DNA of 64,000 bases from Pseudorasbora parva (GCF_024679245.1 NC_090195.1:3662300-3726299); one strand, 5' to 3'. Numbered from the stretch's first letter, positions 1 to 14,280 are shown. Numbers and translations: made by a program. Notes: generated from the sequence alone by a model not told the origin.

Positions 1-376
1 GAATTATATAGCTAAAATATAATAAAATAATAAAATAAATAAAAAATGTATATGAATTCACATTTGCTTCATGTCTCAATGCAGTATGCAGTTGTCTTGA
101 ATGTTCTGATACATTTTTTGATAAACTTTATTTTGACATTGTAGTTCCAAATATTGTGTGACCTTTGGATCAACCTAAACTGGGTTAGTGAATGGAAAGT
201 TAACTGAAGTGATCCAGATCCAGAACCAATCACTTTCAAGGACAGTGTGAGTGCTAAGACAAGTACATGTTTTTTTATTATAATGATGGGTTTGTGTGTA
301 TTGGTGTTGTCTATAGTAGTGTTTGAGCGTGTGTCTACATGTGTATGTGTGTTTCCTCTCTGTGTCCTCTCTGTGT

Positions 377-617
<241 letters not shown>

Positions 618-734
618 TGTGGAATTTAAGGAATTCTCAGGTGCTGTATCACAGTAACACTGATAAGAGGACTCAGCGCTCAACATGGGCGTTATCAAAT
701 TAACACTGACAGCACAACAAAAGAGCTCCTGATT

Positions 735-3406
<2,672 letters not shown>

Positions 3407-3648
3407 TTATGGATGTGCATATGATGTTTTTCTCAAACATACAATATAGCTAAAAGGGTTTATAGCAGAAACTTTAGAGCGCCACAAAGAACATTTATTC
3501 GCTAGTTCTGGTGCTTTAAAGAAGGTAAAAAGTAAAGCACTGATCTGCAGAACCTGTAATGAAACAAACTTTATTAGTCTTCAGAGAACCATATAGCAAC
3601 CCTACAAAAAAAGTCATCTCTACTGAACCTTTGTTTTTCAAGTCAACA

Positions 3649-3821
3649 TCACTCTAAAAAATGCTGGGTTAAAAACAACCTAAGTTGGGTTGAAAATGGA
3701 CAAACCCAGAAATTGGGTTGTTTGATCCCAGTGAATGGACCTATTCAAACAACCCAATTTCTGAGTTTGTCCATTTTCAACCCAACTTGGGTTGTTTTTA
3801 ACCCAGTATTTTTTAGAGTGA
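3649..3821. mobile_element. Palindromic MITE (foldback)
   Basis: Two 77-nt arms (3649-3725 and 3745-3821) are inverted copies differing at three positions, with a 19-nt loop. The ends read TCACTCTAAAAAATGCTGGG. A related, more diverged element lies at 39604-39740. No protein is encoded. This is the layout of short foldback elements known in fish, but the family was not identified. Confidence 0.85.
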
Positions 3822-4349
3822 TGAACCAGGAAAAAAATTTGCAGCTCATTTCAAGTTTTTTCAGATTGTTTGACCAAATAATACGATTTGAATATTTGTT
3901 CAAATTAACCAACAGCCAACATGACCTAGATGTTGTCAACCAAAACGTCAAGTTTTTTAGAGATGCACTGGTGAACCGGACGGTTTGTTGCTCCAAACAC
4001 ACAATTGACAACCTTTTTTGGGGGGGACGAAAATGTTCCAGAATTGCAGACAAACTGTATTGCAATAATTTCCCAAAACGTATTGGCCAGAGATGCAAAA
4101 AAGAGAGAGCACAGACTCTCAGGCCAGCAGAGAAAAAAACTGTATCAGGCACAGCAAGTTCCCGATGTTCGAAATATTCAAAGATAAATATTGAATTGGG
4201 GATGAGGGCTCATATGACTGTATCCCTACAGGGAACTGATTGTTTTCAGAAAAGTTTTGATGGCATTTTTTTTCCCTCTTACCTTCATACCATCAGTTAA
4301 ACGTCACAGTCTACCTGAGTATTGTTGTTGACCATGTCCTCTGTAACAG
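3822..4349. other. Intron sequence without recognisable feature
   Basis: Unremarkable AT-rich sequence. A 195-codon open frame runs across the palindrome and this stretch but has no recognisable domain. Confidence 0.5.
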
Positions 4350-6025
4350 ACATTTACATTTACATTTAATCATTTAGCAGACGCTTTTATCCAAAGCGAC
4401 TTACAAAAAAGGGGAGAGTAATAGAAGCAACGAGACAAACAAGGCCAACAACCTGTAAGAGCTGTAAGAAGTCTCAATTAATTAGCACAGTACACAACTT
4501 TTTTTTTATTTTTATTTTTTTTTATAGCCAGCTACAACAAATACTCACGTACGGAAAATACAGAACACTGGATTTTGATAGCTATGATAACAACCCATTA
4601 GGACTAAGGCTGATGCCCCAACTGTTGTCGTTAATGCGGATTCAGTGGCCCAATGGGTTGGTTTTGTATGGCATTCTAGCTAAACGCGCAGCAATAGCCA
4701 TCGACAGCAAAAACTCACGTACGCAAAATACAGAACACTGGATTTTGGTAGCTATGATAACTATGTAACATACCCGCCTGAAGGCACAAATCCGGATGAG
4801 AGACATAGATATGATCAGTAAGTGCTATTCTGTATTGGTCAAGTGCAATAGGAAAAGTGCAATTGGAAAAGATGTGTCTTAAGATGTTTTTTAAAAATGG
4901 CTACAGACTCGGCAGCACGAATTGAGATCAGAAGGTGATTCCACCAGGTGGGAACGGTCCAGGAAAATGTCTGTGAGAGCGATTTCATGCCTCTTTGGGA
5001 TGGAACCACGAGGCGCTGCTCATTCGCAGAACGCAAGCTTCTGGAGGGTGTGTAAGTCTGAACAAGTGAGTTTAGGTATATTGGTGCAGAACCAGTGGTT
5101 GTTTTGTAGGCGAGAACTAGAGCCTTGAATTTGATGCGAGCCGCCATTGGCAACCAGTGCAGTTTGATGAAGAGAGGCGTAACATGCGCTCTCTTCGGCT
5201 CATTAAAGACCACTCTCGCCGCTGCATTCTGGATCAAGGGTTTGATAGTGCATGCTGGAAGCCCAGCCAGAAGAGCATTACAATAGTCCAGTCTGGAGAG
5301 AACAAGAGCTTGAACCAGGAGTTGTGCAGCCTGTTCTGATAGGAAGGGTCTAATCTTTCTAATGTTGTATAAAGCAAATCTGCAGGACCGGGCTGTTGCA
5401 GTAATGTGGTCAGTGAAGTTTAACTGGTCATCAATCACAACTCCAAGGTTCCTGGCTGTCCTTGATGGAGTTATGGTCGATGAACCAAGCTGAATGGAGT
5501 AATTTTGATGAAGTGCTGGGTTGGTTGAGAAAACAAGTAATTCTGTCTTTGCAAGATTGAGTTTAAGATGATGCTCTTTCATCCAGTCAGAAATGTCTGT
5601 CAGACAGGCAGCGATACGAACACTGACTGTAGGATCATCTGGTTGAAATGAGAAGGAGAGTTGAGTGTCATCAGCATAGCAGTGATAGGAAAAGCTGTGT
5701 TTCTGAATGACGGAACCTAATGATGACATGTAGATGGAGAAGAGAAGTGGTCCAAGGACTGAGCCCTGGGGAACCCCAGTAGCTAGATGATGTGACTTAG
5801 ACACTACACCTCTCCATGACACCCTGTAGGACCTACCAGAGAGGTAAGACCTGAACCACTGGAGGGCAGTTCCTGAGATACCCATCGTCTTAAGTGTGGA
5901 CAGGAGGATCTGGTGGTTAACTGTGTCAAAAGCAGCAGACAAATCCAGCAGAATGAGCACTGAGGATTTGGAAGCAGCTTTTGCCAGTCTCAGTGCCTCA
6001 GTTACCGAGAGCAAGGCAGTCTCGC
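4350..6025 (-). mobile_element. 5'-truncated L2/CR1-type LINE with reverse transcriptase
   Basis: The reading frame at 4839-6025 encodes the reverse transcriptase of a non-LTR retrotransposon: ETALL at the truncated start, LDLSAAFDTVNH, GVPQGSVLGPLLFSIYM, the catalytic YADD box in YHCYADDTQL, and a C-terminal region to the stop at 4839. The frame is intact for over 390 codons but lacks the endonuclease half and any true ATG. The 3' end on the minus strand carries the fish L2-type tail (TAAGTCGCTTTGGATAAAAG, then TAAATG repeats) at about 4410-4350. Truncation at 6025 is typical of target-primed reverse transcription. The 3' UTR is interrupted or expanded (see 4526-4761). Confidence 0.88.
4526..4761. 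repeat. 66-bp direct repeat pair, 170-bp period
   Basis: Positions 4526-4591 and 4696-4761 share the run ACTCACGTACG, AAAATACAGAACACTGGATT and TAGCTATGATAAC with few mismatches, exactly 170 bp apart. They lie in the 3' UTR of the L2 element, next to a T-rich run (4499-4524). Confidence 0.85.
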
Positions 6026-6541
6026 TACAGACATACGCTAGTAAGGGCTGTGTGTGTAAACTTCACTCCCCTGATGTCAAGAGGTGCTCTAGCCCCTCAC
6101 ACTAGGGCTGCGGTCTTTAGCATCCTTTTTAACACACTCGCCTCCCATGCCAGAGGGTGCTTTCACATCTCTAGTTCGGTTCATTTGGTTCGAAACCAAG
6201 GGCAAACAATTATACATTGTTGCATTTTTCAGCTTTTTTGGTTTCTTTTCACACCACACTGATTGCTTTGGTCTGAACCAGTTGAAGCAAACTAAAACGC
6301 AGGCACATGACAACATCCACATCACTCATTGGCCATGGCGTATTTCCTTAGTTGCTTTTCGACTAGTCAGAATTTACCTGTGGGAAAATTCCAACAGAAG
6401 AGGAAAAGCCAGCAAACTATAACACTACGGAGAGACGAATGCGGGCTGGTTTTGTCTCTGGCCATAATCTACATTGTGTGTATTTACCACAGTATGCAAA
6501 CAATACATTTCTATAATGAAGCGCGGATGCGACTTGATAAC

Positions 6542-7908
6542 CAGAGGTGGACAGTACATTTACTTAAAGGGGTACTTCAGCGCTGGGAAGATGAATCTGT
6601 ATTTAAACTGGGTCATCAATGTAGGAGAAATGTGAAATTATTTTTGAATTTGGTGCCTTCTAGACTGAGAAAAGACAGAAAATGTATTTTTGTCTCATGG
6701 GGATGAAAGACAACAATTCCCAGAATGCTTTGCTGCCCTATGAGGTCATTATCAAAGCCACCAACTGGATTACTGTGACTGAGTTGGAGAAGACAATACA
6801 ATTAAATACTGAACGTGTGTGTTCAATATAATGAGTGAGTCACCGCGCGAGTCTCACAACACTGAGCACTAACTGCAGGAGTCAGATAAATGAGCTGATG
6901 AGCTCTCGTGATGAGAGCTGAGGTAATCGCGACTACACTCACGGCATACATTCACAACGTGTTCAGTCAGTTCAGTCTGGCACGTTTCAGTTCATGCCTT
7001 TGCAAGCTTAACTTTCATAGAAATTAATTTTAGAAGTTAAAAGACTTGCATTGCTCATTATTAGTAGCTCCATTTAAATGAGTGCCTGAGTCCCCCATGA
7101 GCGGGTTCAAAACATGCGGAAATGGCTCCCTCTGCTGGCTGTAGTCTTTAGCCTTTAGCCAAACATTCCTCCTATGATGCAAATATCATTTATATAAAAT
7201 GCATAAATCTCTTGTCTCAGTACTCCAGGGTTTCTACTGATACAAAGCCATATGCTAATCGCTGAAGTAACCCTTTAAGTACTGTACTTAAGTACACTTT
7301 TTGAGTATCTGTACTTTACTTGAGTATTATTTTACCTGAGTATTACTCAAATATCATACTTTTTACATTTCTATCAAGGTCATTGAAGTCATTTTTGTAG
7401 CAGCTTTAAAAGTCAGTGGATGATTTATTTCTTCTTTAAAAGGTGTTTGGGTTTTTGCAGAAAGCCTTTCAGGAATCACTCTTGTAGAGTCTCGTGAAGT
7501 TCAATGATTTCACAGCATTTTTGAACACTGATCAGTTTATAGCAAAATGGAAGAGACGGGTGTCAAAATTTTCATTTTGGCAAGTATTAACTTAAACAGA
7601 GTATAGGATCTGTGCATTCGCCCTTAAAGTGACAGAAGCTTTGTAACAGGCTTTGTAAATTTTATGCACGTATTTAAATTAGTTTAAGTTAGTCATATGC
7701 TAGTACGTCTGATGGAGCACCACTGACTGGCTTAAATCATGATGGCATAATGTGCATTTATACAACAATAATAAAATGTTGGCATAAAAAAGAAAATGTA
7801 CTTTTGATACTTAAGTACTTTTGAAAACAAATACTTCTGTACTGTATTTAACCAGTAGTACTTTTACTTTTACTCAAGTAATGAAGTTGTGTACTTTGTC
7901 CACCTCTG
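6542..7908. mobile_element. hAT-like non-autonomous element
   Basis: The terminal inverted repeats are CAGAGGTGGACA and its complement, and the subterminal sequence is rich in AAGTACTTAAGTA-type motifs. Flanking 8-bp duplications TTGATAAC (6534-6541) and TTGAAAAC (7909-7916) differ at one base, as expected for hAT insertions. It lies wholly inside the 6156-8353 element and contains a further insertion. Confidence 0.78.
6568..7274. mobile_element. TTAA-flanked element, innermost layer of nest
   Basis: TTAA at 6564-6567 and 7275-7278 flank inverted ends AGGGGTACTTCAGCG and AGGGTTACTTCAGCG (14 of 15 matching). TTAA duplications are used by piggyBac and Kolobok transposases. There is no coding capacity. 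A 125-codon open frame at the left is not recognisable. Confidence 0.78.
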
Positions 7909-8564
7909 TTGAAAACAACGTTCAAATGCACTGCAAACGGCGAGCGCGCATCGCTCGTCCCTTCAAGGAGGGGGCGTGCATTAATTATTCTTAACTCTGA
8001 CATGCTCATCTTCAGAAAATATTGCCAACTATCTATCAGCAGGTAATAATGTCATGCACATATTGTCATCGCAGCTAACTACGGCAGCTGGTTTAGTTTA
8101 AAAATGATCAGTACTTTTGCAGTTGGTTGTGTTCGAGGTCGGATCACGTTCTCACCACCACAAACAAACTGCCGTTTGAAAGCGTACCGAGACCAGCTCT
8201 TCAAGGAGGTTTCGGTACGCTTGTTTGGTCCGCTTTTGGTGCGCACCCGAGTGCGATTGCTGCTTTCACACCTGACCAAACGAACCAAACCAAAGAGGGA
8301 AACGAACTCTAGTGCGATTCAACCGAACTAAATGAGGTAGGTCAGAAAGCACCCAGAGATGGCGGTTCGAATCCCACTCCGAGCAGATTGAGTAGGACAT
8401 TACAGTTGGTGCCGTGATCCGGATTGGATTGAGGTTTAGGGGGGTGAGTGTAAAGGAGGTAAGTAAGATCTGTGCGTGTAAACCTCACTCCCCTGATCTC
8501 AAGAAGAGCACTAGTGACTGATGCTAGAGGTTGTGGTCTTTAGCATCCTTGTTAGCCCACCAGA

Positions 8565-8760
8565 GATCTTCTGATGCCTGCTTCCAGCAGGATAACGCAC
8601 CATGTCACAAAGCACAAATCATCTCAAACTGGTTTCTTAAACATGACAATGTGTTCACTATATGGAAATGGCCTCCACAGTCCAATAGGAGCACCTTTGG
8701 GATGTGGTGGAAAGGGAGATTCACATTATGGATGTGTGATCTGCTTTAAAAAGGTAAAAG
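8565..8760 (+). pseudogene. Tc1-like transposase fragment
   Basis: The plus-strand frame reads CFQQDNAPCHKAQIISNWF and WPPQS. This is the catalytic-core region of Tc1/mariner transposases around the second catalytic aspartate (QDNAPCH). The segment after WPPQS is deleted, and the sequence resumes with a WDVVER-like stretch. It has no inverted repeats and is dead. Confidence 0.85.
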
Positions 8761-10048
8761 GTTTTAATCTTTTTTTATTAAAAAAGCATGCCTGTTTCAT
8801 CGTGAAGTGTTTGATTTTTGTCCGTGTGCATGTGTGTGTCTGTTATTACAGGGCCAATTTGTATGGAATTCTGTGGTTAATGAAACCTGCTTGGGCCATT
8901 CCCTAACACACACACCATCTGCTGCTCTGTGTGAGTGTGTGTGTGATGGGGGTCATGAAAAGGGGGTGTAATTTCGAGGGGATTCTGGGCTAAAGTCAAC
9001 AGGGTGAGATTACAGCAAATTCAGCTCGATAAACGTCTGCAGGCGATGTGTGTATGTGAGCGCTGTAAGGGTGTGTGCATTTCTCCTAATTAAATTCCAA
9101 ACGTGTGACAAAAAGAACAGATTCACACCCAAATAAAAAGCTACACAGTGTCACAAACGCACAAGGCAGAGATTGAATTATGAAAGCACACAGTCCAGTC
9201 TGAATGTGAACAGTTTCTAGGGCGTTTCCAGATGGGGGTCTGATTTGAGCACGGATTTGGAAAGGAGCATTTTTTCTCTGATATCTCTCAGCACTGCGTT
9301 TGTGCCTTGAGCGTGGTACTTAATCTAAAGTTGTTCCAAGGGTCTTTCTCAATGGCACCCTTCCTCTATTACAAGAGCTTTCCAAACACAGCTGAAAGCA
9401 CTCAAACCTATTAACCTGAGGTTAGAGCAAACCCAGAGCTCCAAATTCATTTCTGTAGAGCAGGAACGTTAGTTTGATGGAGCACGCTCTACAGGTATGC
9501 ACTGAACTACACCCAAAAACACATTTCTGTTAATGCCATACATCTTGTAGTTCACGCTGTGAAAGGCACGGTGCATTTTGCACAAATTAGAACTCTACTT
9601 ATTGCAATCAAGCAATATGAAAAAAAGGAGTTTGACCGTTCATTTGTTTTGAGCGATTGGCAGGGCATTACAATTAGGTTGCTAGTTTCTTTTCAACAAC
9701 TCTTTACACCTGAATATGTTGGCAAAATTTTTGTAATTTTGTAATCATACATTTTTATTGGTCTGAACTTTAAATATTTGGGTAAGCTAATTCAAACACT
9801 TAAATTAAAATGGTCAACTTAAATATTTTAGTAGTGGAAACTTGGCTAGCTTTAACCAGCTAATTCAATAAATGCTATCTTGCTAATTGGGAACACAATG
9901 CTTTGATATCATTCGCGTAGCGAGTACAGCAATAAAGAACATTAAACATTCTATATATCTGTTCTCAAACTAAGCTCATGCTCCACTCGTCACATAACAA
10001 AACTCTTCTAAACTATAGCAAAATAATAAACACTCCTAAATCTAAACT
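8761..10048. other. Largely unique intron sequence
   Basis: Between about 8860 and 9500 I see no transposon hallmark. The stretch includes TCTCCTAATTAAATTCC and GATTACAGCAAATTCAGC and could hold conserved regulatory sequence. From about 9750 it becomes AT-rich repeat-like DNA. No gene. Confidence 0.35.
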
Positions 10049-10052
10049 TTAA

Positions 10053-10496
10053 AGCTACACTGTGTGATATTTTCCCCCATCTAGCGGTGTAAAGGTATAT
10101 GACCATCCAGTGAATAATAGTTTCTGTTCCTCTCAATTCTGATTTCGCTTTAACTCCTACGGTGGCCAATTTAGTCCAAGATTAACATGGCAATCCCCCT
10201 CTTCACATTCGACACGGTGCCATCGAGTGTTAAAACGCGAAAGGCGCAGCTTGAATTTACGGGTATGTCCCTCTTTGGCTACTTTACTTTCAAGATGGAG
10301 GGGCAACATGGCGACCGGCATTCGAACCTTTACTGTCTATGATTCAAACCCCTCACCAGTATGTATATTCAATGGCATATTATAAACTTACGTGAATACT
10401 TTATTACTTGAAAGCAATATTAATGAGCACATATATTTTTGAAAGAACTAAGTGTTTTTGGCTAAGAATAAACTAAAAAAGTTACACAGTGTAGCT
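10053..10496. mobile_element. TTAA-type MITE (TIR AGCTACACTGTGT)
   Basis: The ends are AGCTACACTGTGTGATAT and ACACAGTGTAGCT. Flanks are TTAA (10049-10052) and CTAA (10497-10500), that is one decayed duplication. No coding capacity. Confidence 0.7.
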
Positions 10497-10548
10497 CTAA
10501 CATTAATCTTGCACAAAAAAAAATCTTATAATTTTAGCATTTAGTCTC

Positions 10549-10785
10549 CCTTTTGAGTGTCATGGCAAAGCATGTTGGGAAATATAAATCCCAGCCCAGT
10601 TTCAGTTAAATTTAAGTTTGTCTAAATTGAAAAAAAACAAGTTCATAAAATCACTCAAAACAATAAAACATTTCAGATTACTTCAACTGTAAGTTTTTCT
10701 AAATACTCTAAACATTTCATTTCGTTTCACTATTTTGTTTAATTTGAGTTGGCTCTACTCAAACCAATGTATTATTTTGAGCGTA
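10549..10785. repeat. Interspersed repeat, inverted relative to the 41225-41463 copy
   Basis: It shares GGCTCTACTCAAACCAAT, CAGCCCAGTTTCAGTTAAA and TGTCATGGCAAAGCATG with 41225-41463 read on the opposite strand. The family is unidentified. Confidence 0.7.
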
Positions 10786-10795
10786 GGGTTTGCAG

Positions 10796-11045
10796 TCATT
10801 GTCATTATTTACTCACCCTCATGTTGTTCCAAACCCATATGAGTTCTTTCTTCTGTGCACAAAGGACGATATTTTAAAGACATAGTATTTTTTTCATACA
10901 ATGGAAGTCAATGTTTGATTGACGGATTGATTACCAACATTTAAAATATCTTTTTTTGTGTTCAACAGAAGAAAAACTAATACAGGGTTGGAAAAACTTG
11001 AGGGTAAGTAATGACAAAATGTTCATTTTTGGGTGAACTGTCCCA
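10796..11045. mobile_element. TTAA-type MITE, GGGTGAACT family
   Basis: It contains ATTTACTCACCCTCATGTTG and GTGTTCAACAGAAGAAAAAC, and ends TTTGGGTGAACTGTCCCA before TTAA (11046-11049). The left end is eroded. Same family as 12094-12281, 34428-34689 and 55021-55348. Confidence 0.75.
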
Positions 11046-11049
11046 TTAA

Positions 11050-11678
11050 GATTACTAGTTTGCTCAAATCACTAACCTAAAGCATGAGCAACAGTGATAG
11101 CGATGCTCGTCTTAGTGACCGCCACTAATAAAAAAGAGCAAAACCACAGAACAACACCTTTCACAGAACATCACCTGTGCGCTTTAACACACATATGTTT
11201 TATCAACTAAGAATAACAGCTCATTAAAAATTCCATCCCTGGTTTTATGTGAGCATAAATATCAGAACATTTGGCTCACATGTGTTTCTAATTGATTAGG
11301 CGTTTCCTGTTGCGTAGATTGTTCACACATGAAAGAGTCGTGAAGTTTCACGGCTCCGTTCAAATCTTTTGTTTTTGCCAGTGAGAGAAAAGCGAGTGAT
11401 TTGGGATTCTGAAAGAATTAGGAAAATTGGCAAAAGTCGTAACACAAGAGTTGGGTGTAGTCAAAACAGCAATTTGGCAGTGAGGCTACTTTGAAACTGT
11501 AGCTGGTCAAACTACAAGCTACTCATAATTTAGATTACAAACAAGCTACTAGAAACAAAAGAAAGAGAAAATGGCTAACAACTAAATATATATATATAAA
11601 AAAAGTATAACTTTTTCCATTTTAAGTGAATCGGTTCATTCAGATGATTGTCTGAACAAAAAGTGTTTTACAAACTGA
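11050..11678. other. Intron sequence without clear feature
   Basis: AT-rich, no gene, no complete element recognised. Confidence 0.45.
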
Positions 11679-11682
11679 TTAA

Positions 11683-12089
11683 AAGGTTCAGTGTGTAGTA
11701 TTTATGAAGATCTATTGCATGGACATCGGAAGCACAAAAATGGATGGGTCCTCTCACAGAAAAATATGACTGGAGTAGATACCATACATAATGTAATAAT
11801 GTAACATAAATGAACTGTTATGTTTTTATTACCTAAGGATGAGCCGTTTCTATCTACACACACCACGGGTCCTCTTACAGTCGCCAATTTGCGCCGTTAT
11901 GTTTCTACTGTAGCCCTAAAGGGACAAACTTCTCTACAGATTGCTAGTCACTCTCTGCTGGTTAGACGACGGCATCTTTGTCCTGTGTCAGCCACCGTAG
12001 CTTCTCTATGTGCTCTATGGGGTGAGCAGTGGGTGATTGCAATTCACAACCTCACCACTAGATGCCACTAAAATGTACACACTGCACCT
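11683..12089. mobile_element. TTAA-type MITE (TIR AAGGTTCAGTGTGTA)
   Basis: The ends are AAGGTTCAGTGTGTA and TACACACTGCACCTT, flanked by TTAA at 11679-11682 and 12090-12093. The right TTAA is shared with the next element. Confidence 0.75.
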
Positions 12090-12093
12090 TTAA

Positions 12094-12281
12094 AGGGATA
12101 GTTCACCCCCAAAAAAGTTTTACTTCATGTTGTTCCAAACCTGTATGAGTTTCTTTCTTATGCTGAACACAAAATACATTTTAAAGACATTTTAAAATGG
12201 GTGCCATGAAAATTCTTTAAAATATCGTCTTTTGTGTCCAACAGAAGAAAGAAACTCATACAGGTTTGGGTGAACTATCGC
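12094..12281. mobile_element. Short TTAA-type MITE, GGGTGAACT family
   Basis: AGGGATAGTTCACCC at the left, GGGTGAACTATCGC at the right, TTAA on both sides. Internally GAAACTCATACAGG mirrors CCTGTATGAGTTTC, so it is foldback-like. Confidence 0.82.
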
Positions 12282-12685
12282 TTAAAATAAAATGTGTGAA
12301 TGAACTATGGGCGTCGGAACCATTGTGTGTGTGTGGGACAAGACCCACCCACTTTTTAAGACCAATGATATTGGACACACTCACTTTTACCGTCTATAAT
12401 TCTGTTCACCTACCCCTAACCAATAAGCACTTTATTATTAAACACACATTAGACACTTTATTTCCACTTTTAGAATGTTTCTTCGTTTTTATTGAAAATA
12501 AATGCCTTTCCGATCTGATATGTGATGGGAAAAAGGGGTAGAGCGAGTTCGGTAAAAGGCGGATTCGAACCTTAGGTCGATTTGTGTGAAAACTTCCTCC
12601 CATGTGTCTAAACTGATGTCTGTAAATGATTTGGTGACTTTTGTCATTTTCTCTGGCCCAACCAGACATTTAGTGCAGACTAATG

Positions 12686-12890
12686 CGTTCGATTTATATA
12701 GCGCTTTTCAAGGCACTCAAAGCGCTTTACATAGAAGAGGGGAATCTCCTCAACCACCACCAATGTGCAGCATCACCTGGATGATGCGACGGCAGCCATA
12801 TTGCGCCAGAACGCTCACCACACACCAGCTGATTGGTGGAGAGGAGACCGAGTGATGGAGCCAATCAGGAGAGGGGGATGATTAGTACAT
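12686..12890 (-). mobile_element. SINE3 fragment (body and 3' tail only)
   Basis: It matches the body and tail of the SINE3 at 47859-48403: TTTATATAGCGCTTTTC, CACTCAAAGCGCTTTACA, AATGTGCAGCATCACCTGG, GATGCGACGGCAGCCATATTG. The 5S-like head is missing, so it is 5'-truncated. Confidence 0.85.
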
Positions 12891-14052
12891 GCTATATGCA
12901 CAATATGCACTTAATGTAAATTGCATCTACTCCAGTAAAAAATTTGATGGGACCCACTCACTTTTTTTGTGTGCTCTCGACACCCATGGAATGAACAGAT
13001 CATATCTTCTAATCACTATATATGAGGAGAGTTGGAGAAAGGAGGAGAGTTGATTTAAGATACCAGGTTTCAATATTCAAATAAACAACTGTCAATAAAA
13101 TGAGCAATAATCTCCAGACCAGAACTCTGTACGAAACCTGCCAGGTTCGTTGGCTAGCTCTTCAAAAACACAACAGGATGGTGATTCAAAACAACCAAAA
13201 AACAGGAAAATATTAAGATTAGTCCTTTAGCGGACATGTTTTTAATCTTTAACTTCTATTCGACTGAACAGGCATTTCACTCGCTGAAGAGTGACTCACT
13301 CCGAAACTCCCAGAAACAGGCAACAGCTGGAAGTTTCTTCTCTGAAGGTTTGGCACAGGACGAGAGCCCAGGACCAGCGACGTTGATGAGTTACAGACAC
13401 GCCGGCGTTATTTCATGCCGGAGATCTCTGACTAAATGCTACATTTTATAAGCTTTATATTTGTTTTGAAATGTCACGATACTTACGCTCACATAAAATG
13501 GAGTAATAGGGTGCTGAGAATGCTTTTATTTATTAATTTACTTAATTGGTTACATGTGTTTAGACGAGCCAAACATAAAAGGTGGCATTTAGTATTTTTG
13601 GTTTACAGGCATCTTTCAGACTGTTTAGATGCTGCTAGAGCGAACAGGAAATATAGAAATCCAGTCCAAATTTCTAGATGTCTTTGGTTTTACAAGAGCA
13701 CAAACAATTTTTTAACAAGTACTTCGACAAATGTGTCCTTTGAATCGTAGCACGCAAAGAAACAAAGCGACAAGCTAGTTCAATAGTTGGCAGACTAACA
13801 AATAAACAGGAAGATAAACACATCTCTACAAGGTTTCTCTACAGCATCACAGCTTTATATCATTAGCGCTCTGTGTGGCGTTTTTTTCCCTCGGAAACAG
13901 CATGTTTTGGTTTGTGACGTATAGGAAACCTAAGGCAGTAAAAGTGGGCTTGTGTGTGTGTTTAATGAGGATTTGGTTAGTGTTCGTACTTCTCGTGTCC
14001 TGTGCAGGTGGCCATGACTAGCATACATACACACACACACACACATACACCA
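12891..14052. other. Intron sequence without recognised gene
   Basis: Mixed sequence with a short CA tract near 14031-14044. Open frames of about 70-100 codons here have no recognisable domain. Confidence 0.45.
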
Positions 14053-14280
14053 CAACTGCGTCCGAAATCACATACTCTCCTGAGTAGGTACTTATTTTGT
14101 AATTACTTTGCAACCACTAAAAAAGTATGTTCTATATAGTATGAATATATGCAGTATGCAGATATACTACATTCGCCATGTTGCGTCTGGCACTCACAAA
14201 TCCTCTCCCGTGACCTCATGGGATGGTAAAGTGTCCATCGTATGCACACTTCAGATTTTCACCAGAAGTAGTTATTTATT
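14053..14280. repeat. Interspersed repeat fragment (CTGCGTCCGAAATC family)
   Basis: It begins AACTGCGTCCGAAATCACA and contains TTCGCCATGTTG and GACCTCATGGGATGGTAAAG. Part of 41164-42265 shares these motifs (CCGCCATGTTG, GGCCTCATGGGATAGTAAAG). Confidence 0.65.

Larger units (their letters stand above)
6156..8353. mobile_element. Non-autonomous DNA transposon (TIR GGTGCTTTC), outer shell of nest
   Basis: The ends are perfect 9-bp inverted repeats (GGTGCTTTC at 6156, GAAAGCACC ending 8353). Further subterminal similarity is seen: AGTTCGGTT and GGTTCG on the left, AACCGAACTA on the right. The flanking CAGAG (6151-6155 and 8354-8358) is a target-site duplication inside the tRNA-like unit. No transposase is seen. 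Superfamily unknown. Confidence 0.75.
6046..8478 (+). mobile_element. tRNA-like SINE-type unit split by a 2.2-kb insertion
   Basis: The left part (6046-6155) has a tRNA-like run (GGTCTTTAGCATCC, then CTCGCCTCCCATGCCAGAG). The right part (8354-8478) resumes with CAGAGATGGCGGTTCGAATC, a good RNA polymerase III B box (GGTTCGAATCC). Removing 6156-8353 plus one copy of the 5-bp duplication restores one continuous unit of about 230 bp. A second partial unit (8479-8560) repeats the beginning in tandem. A TTGGTGCCGTGATCCGG stretch after the B box could instead suggest an LTR-element leader, so the family is uncertain. Confidence 0.6.

Noticed and set aside
4839..6025. Host gene encoding a reverse-transcriptase-like protein
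   Set aside because: Motifs, 5' truncation, lack of an ATG and the L2-type 3' tail mark it as a LINE copy.
6106..8390. Functional tRNA gene
   Set aside because: The A-box and B-box halves are split by 2.2 kb, the cloverleaf is not intact, and the unit is partly repeated in tandem. It looks like a SINE-type unit.
13436..13750. 104-codon frame in the netrin intron
   Set aside because: No recognisable domain and AT-driven composition. Probably chance.
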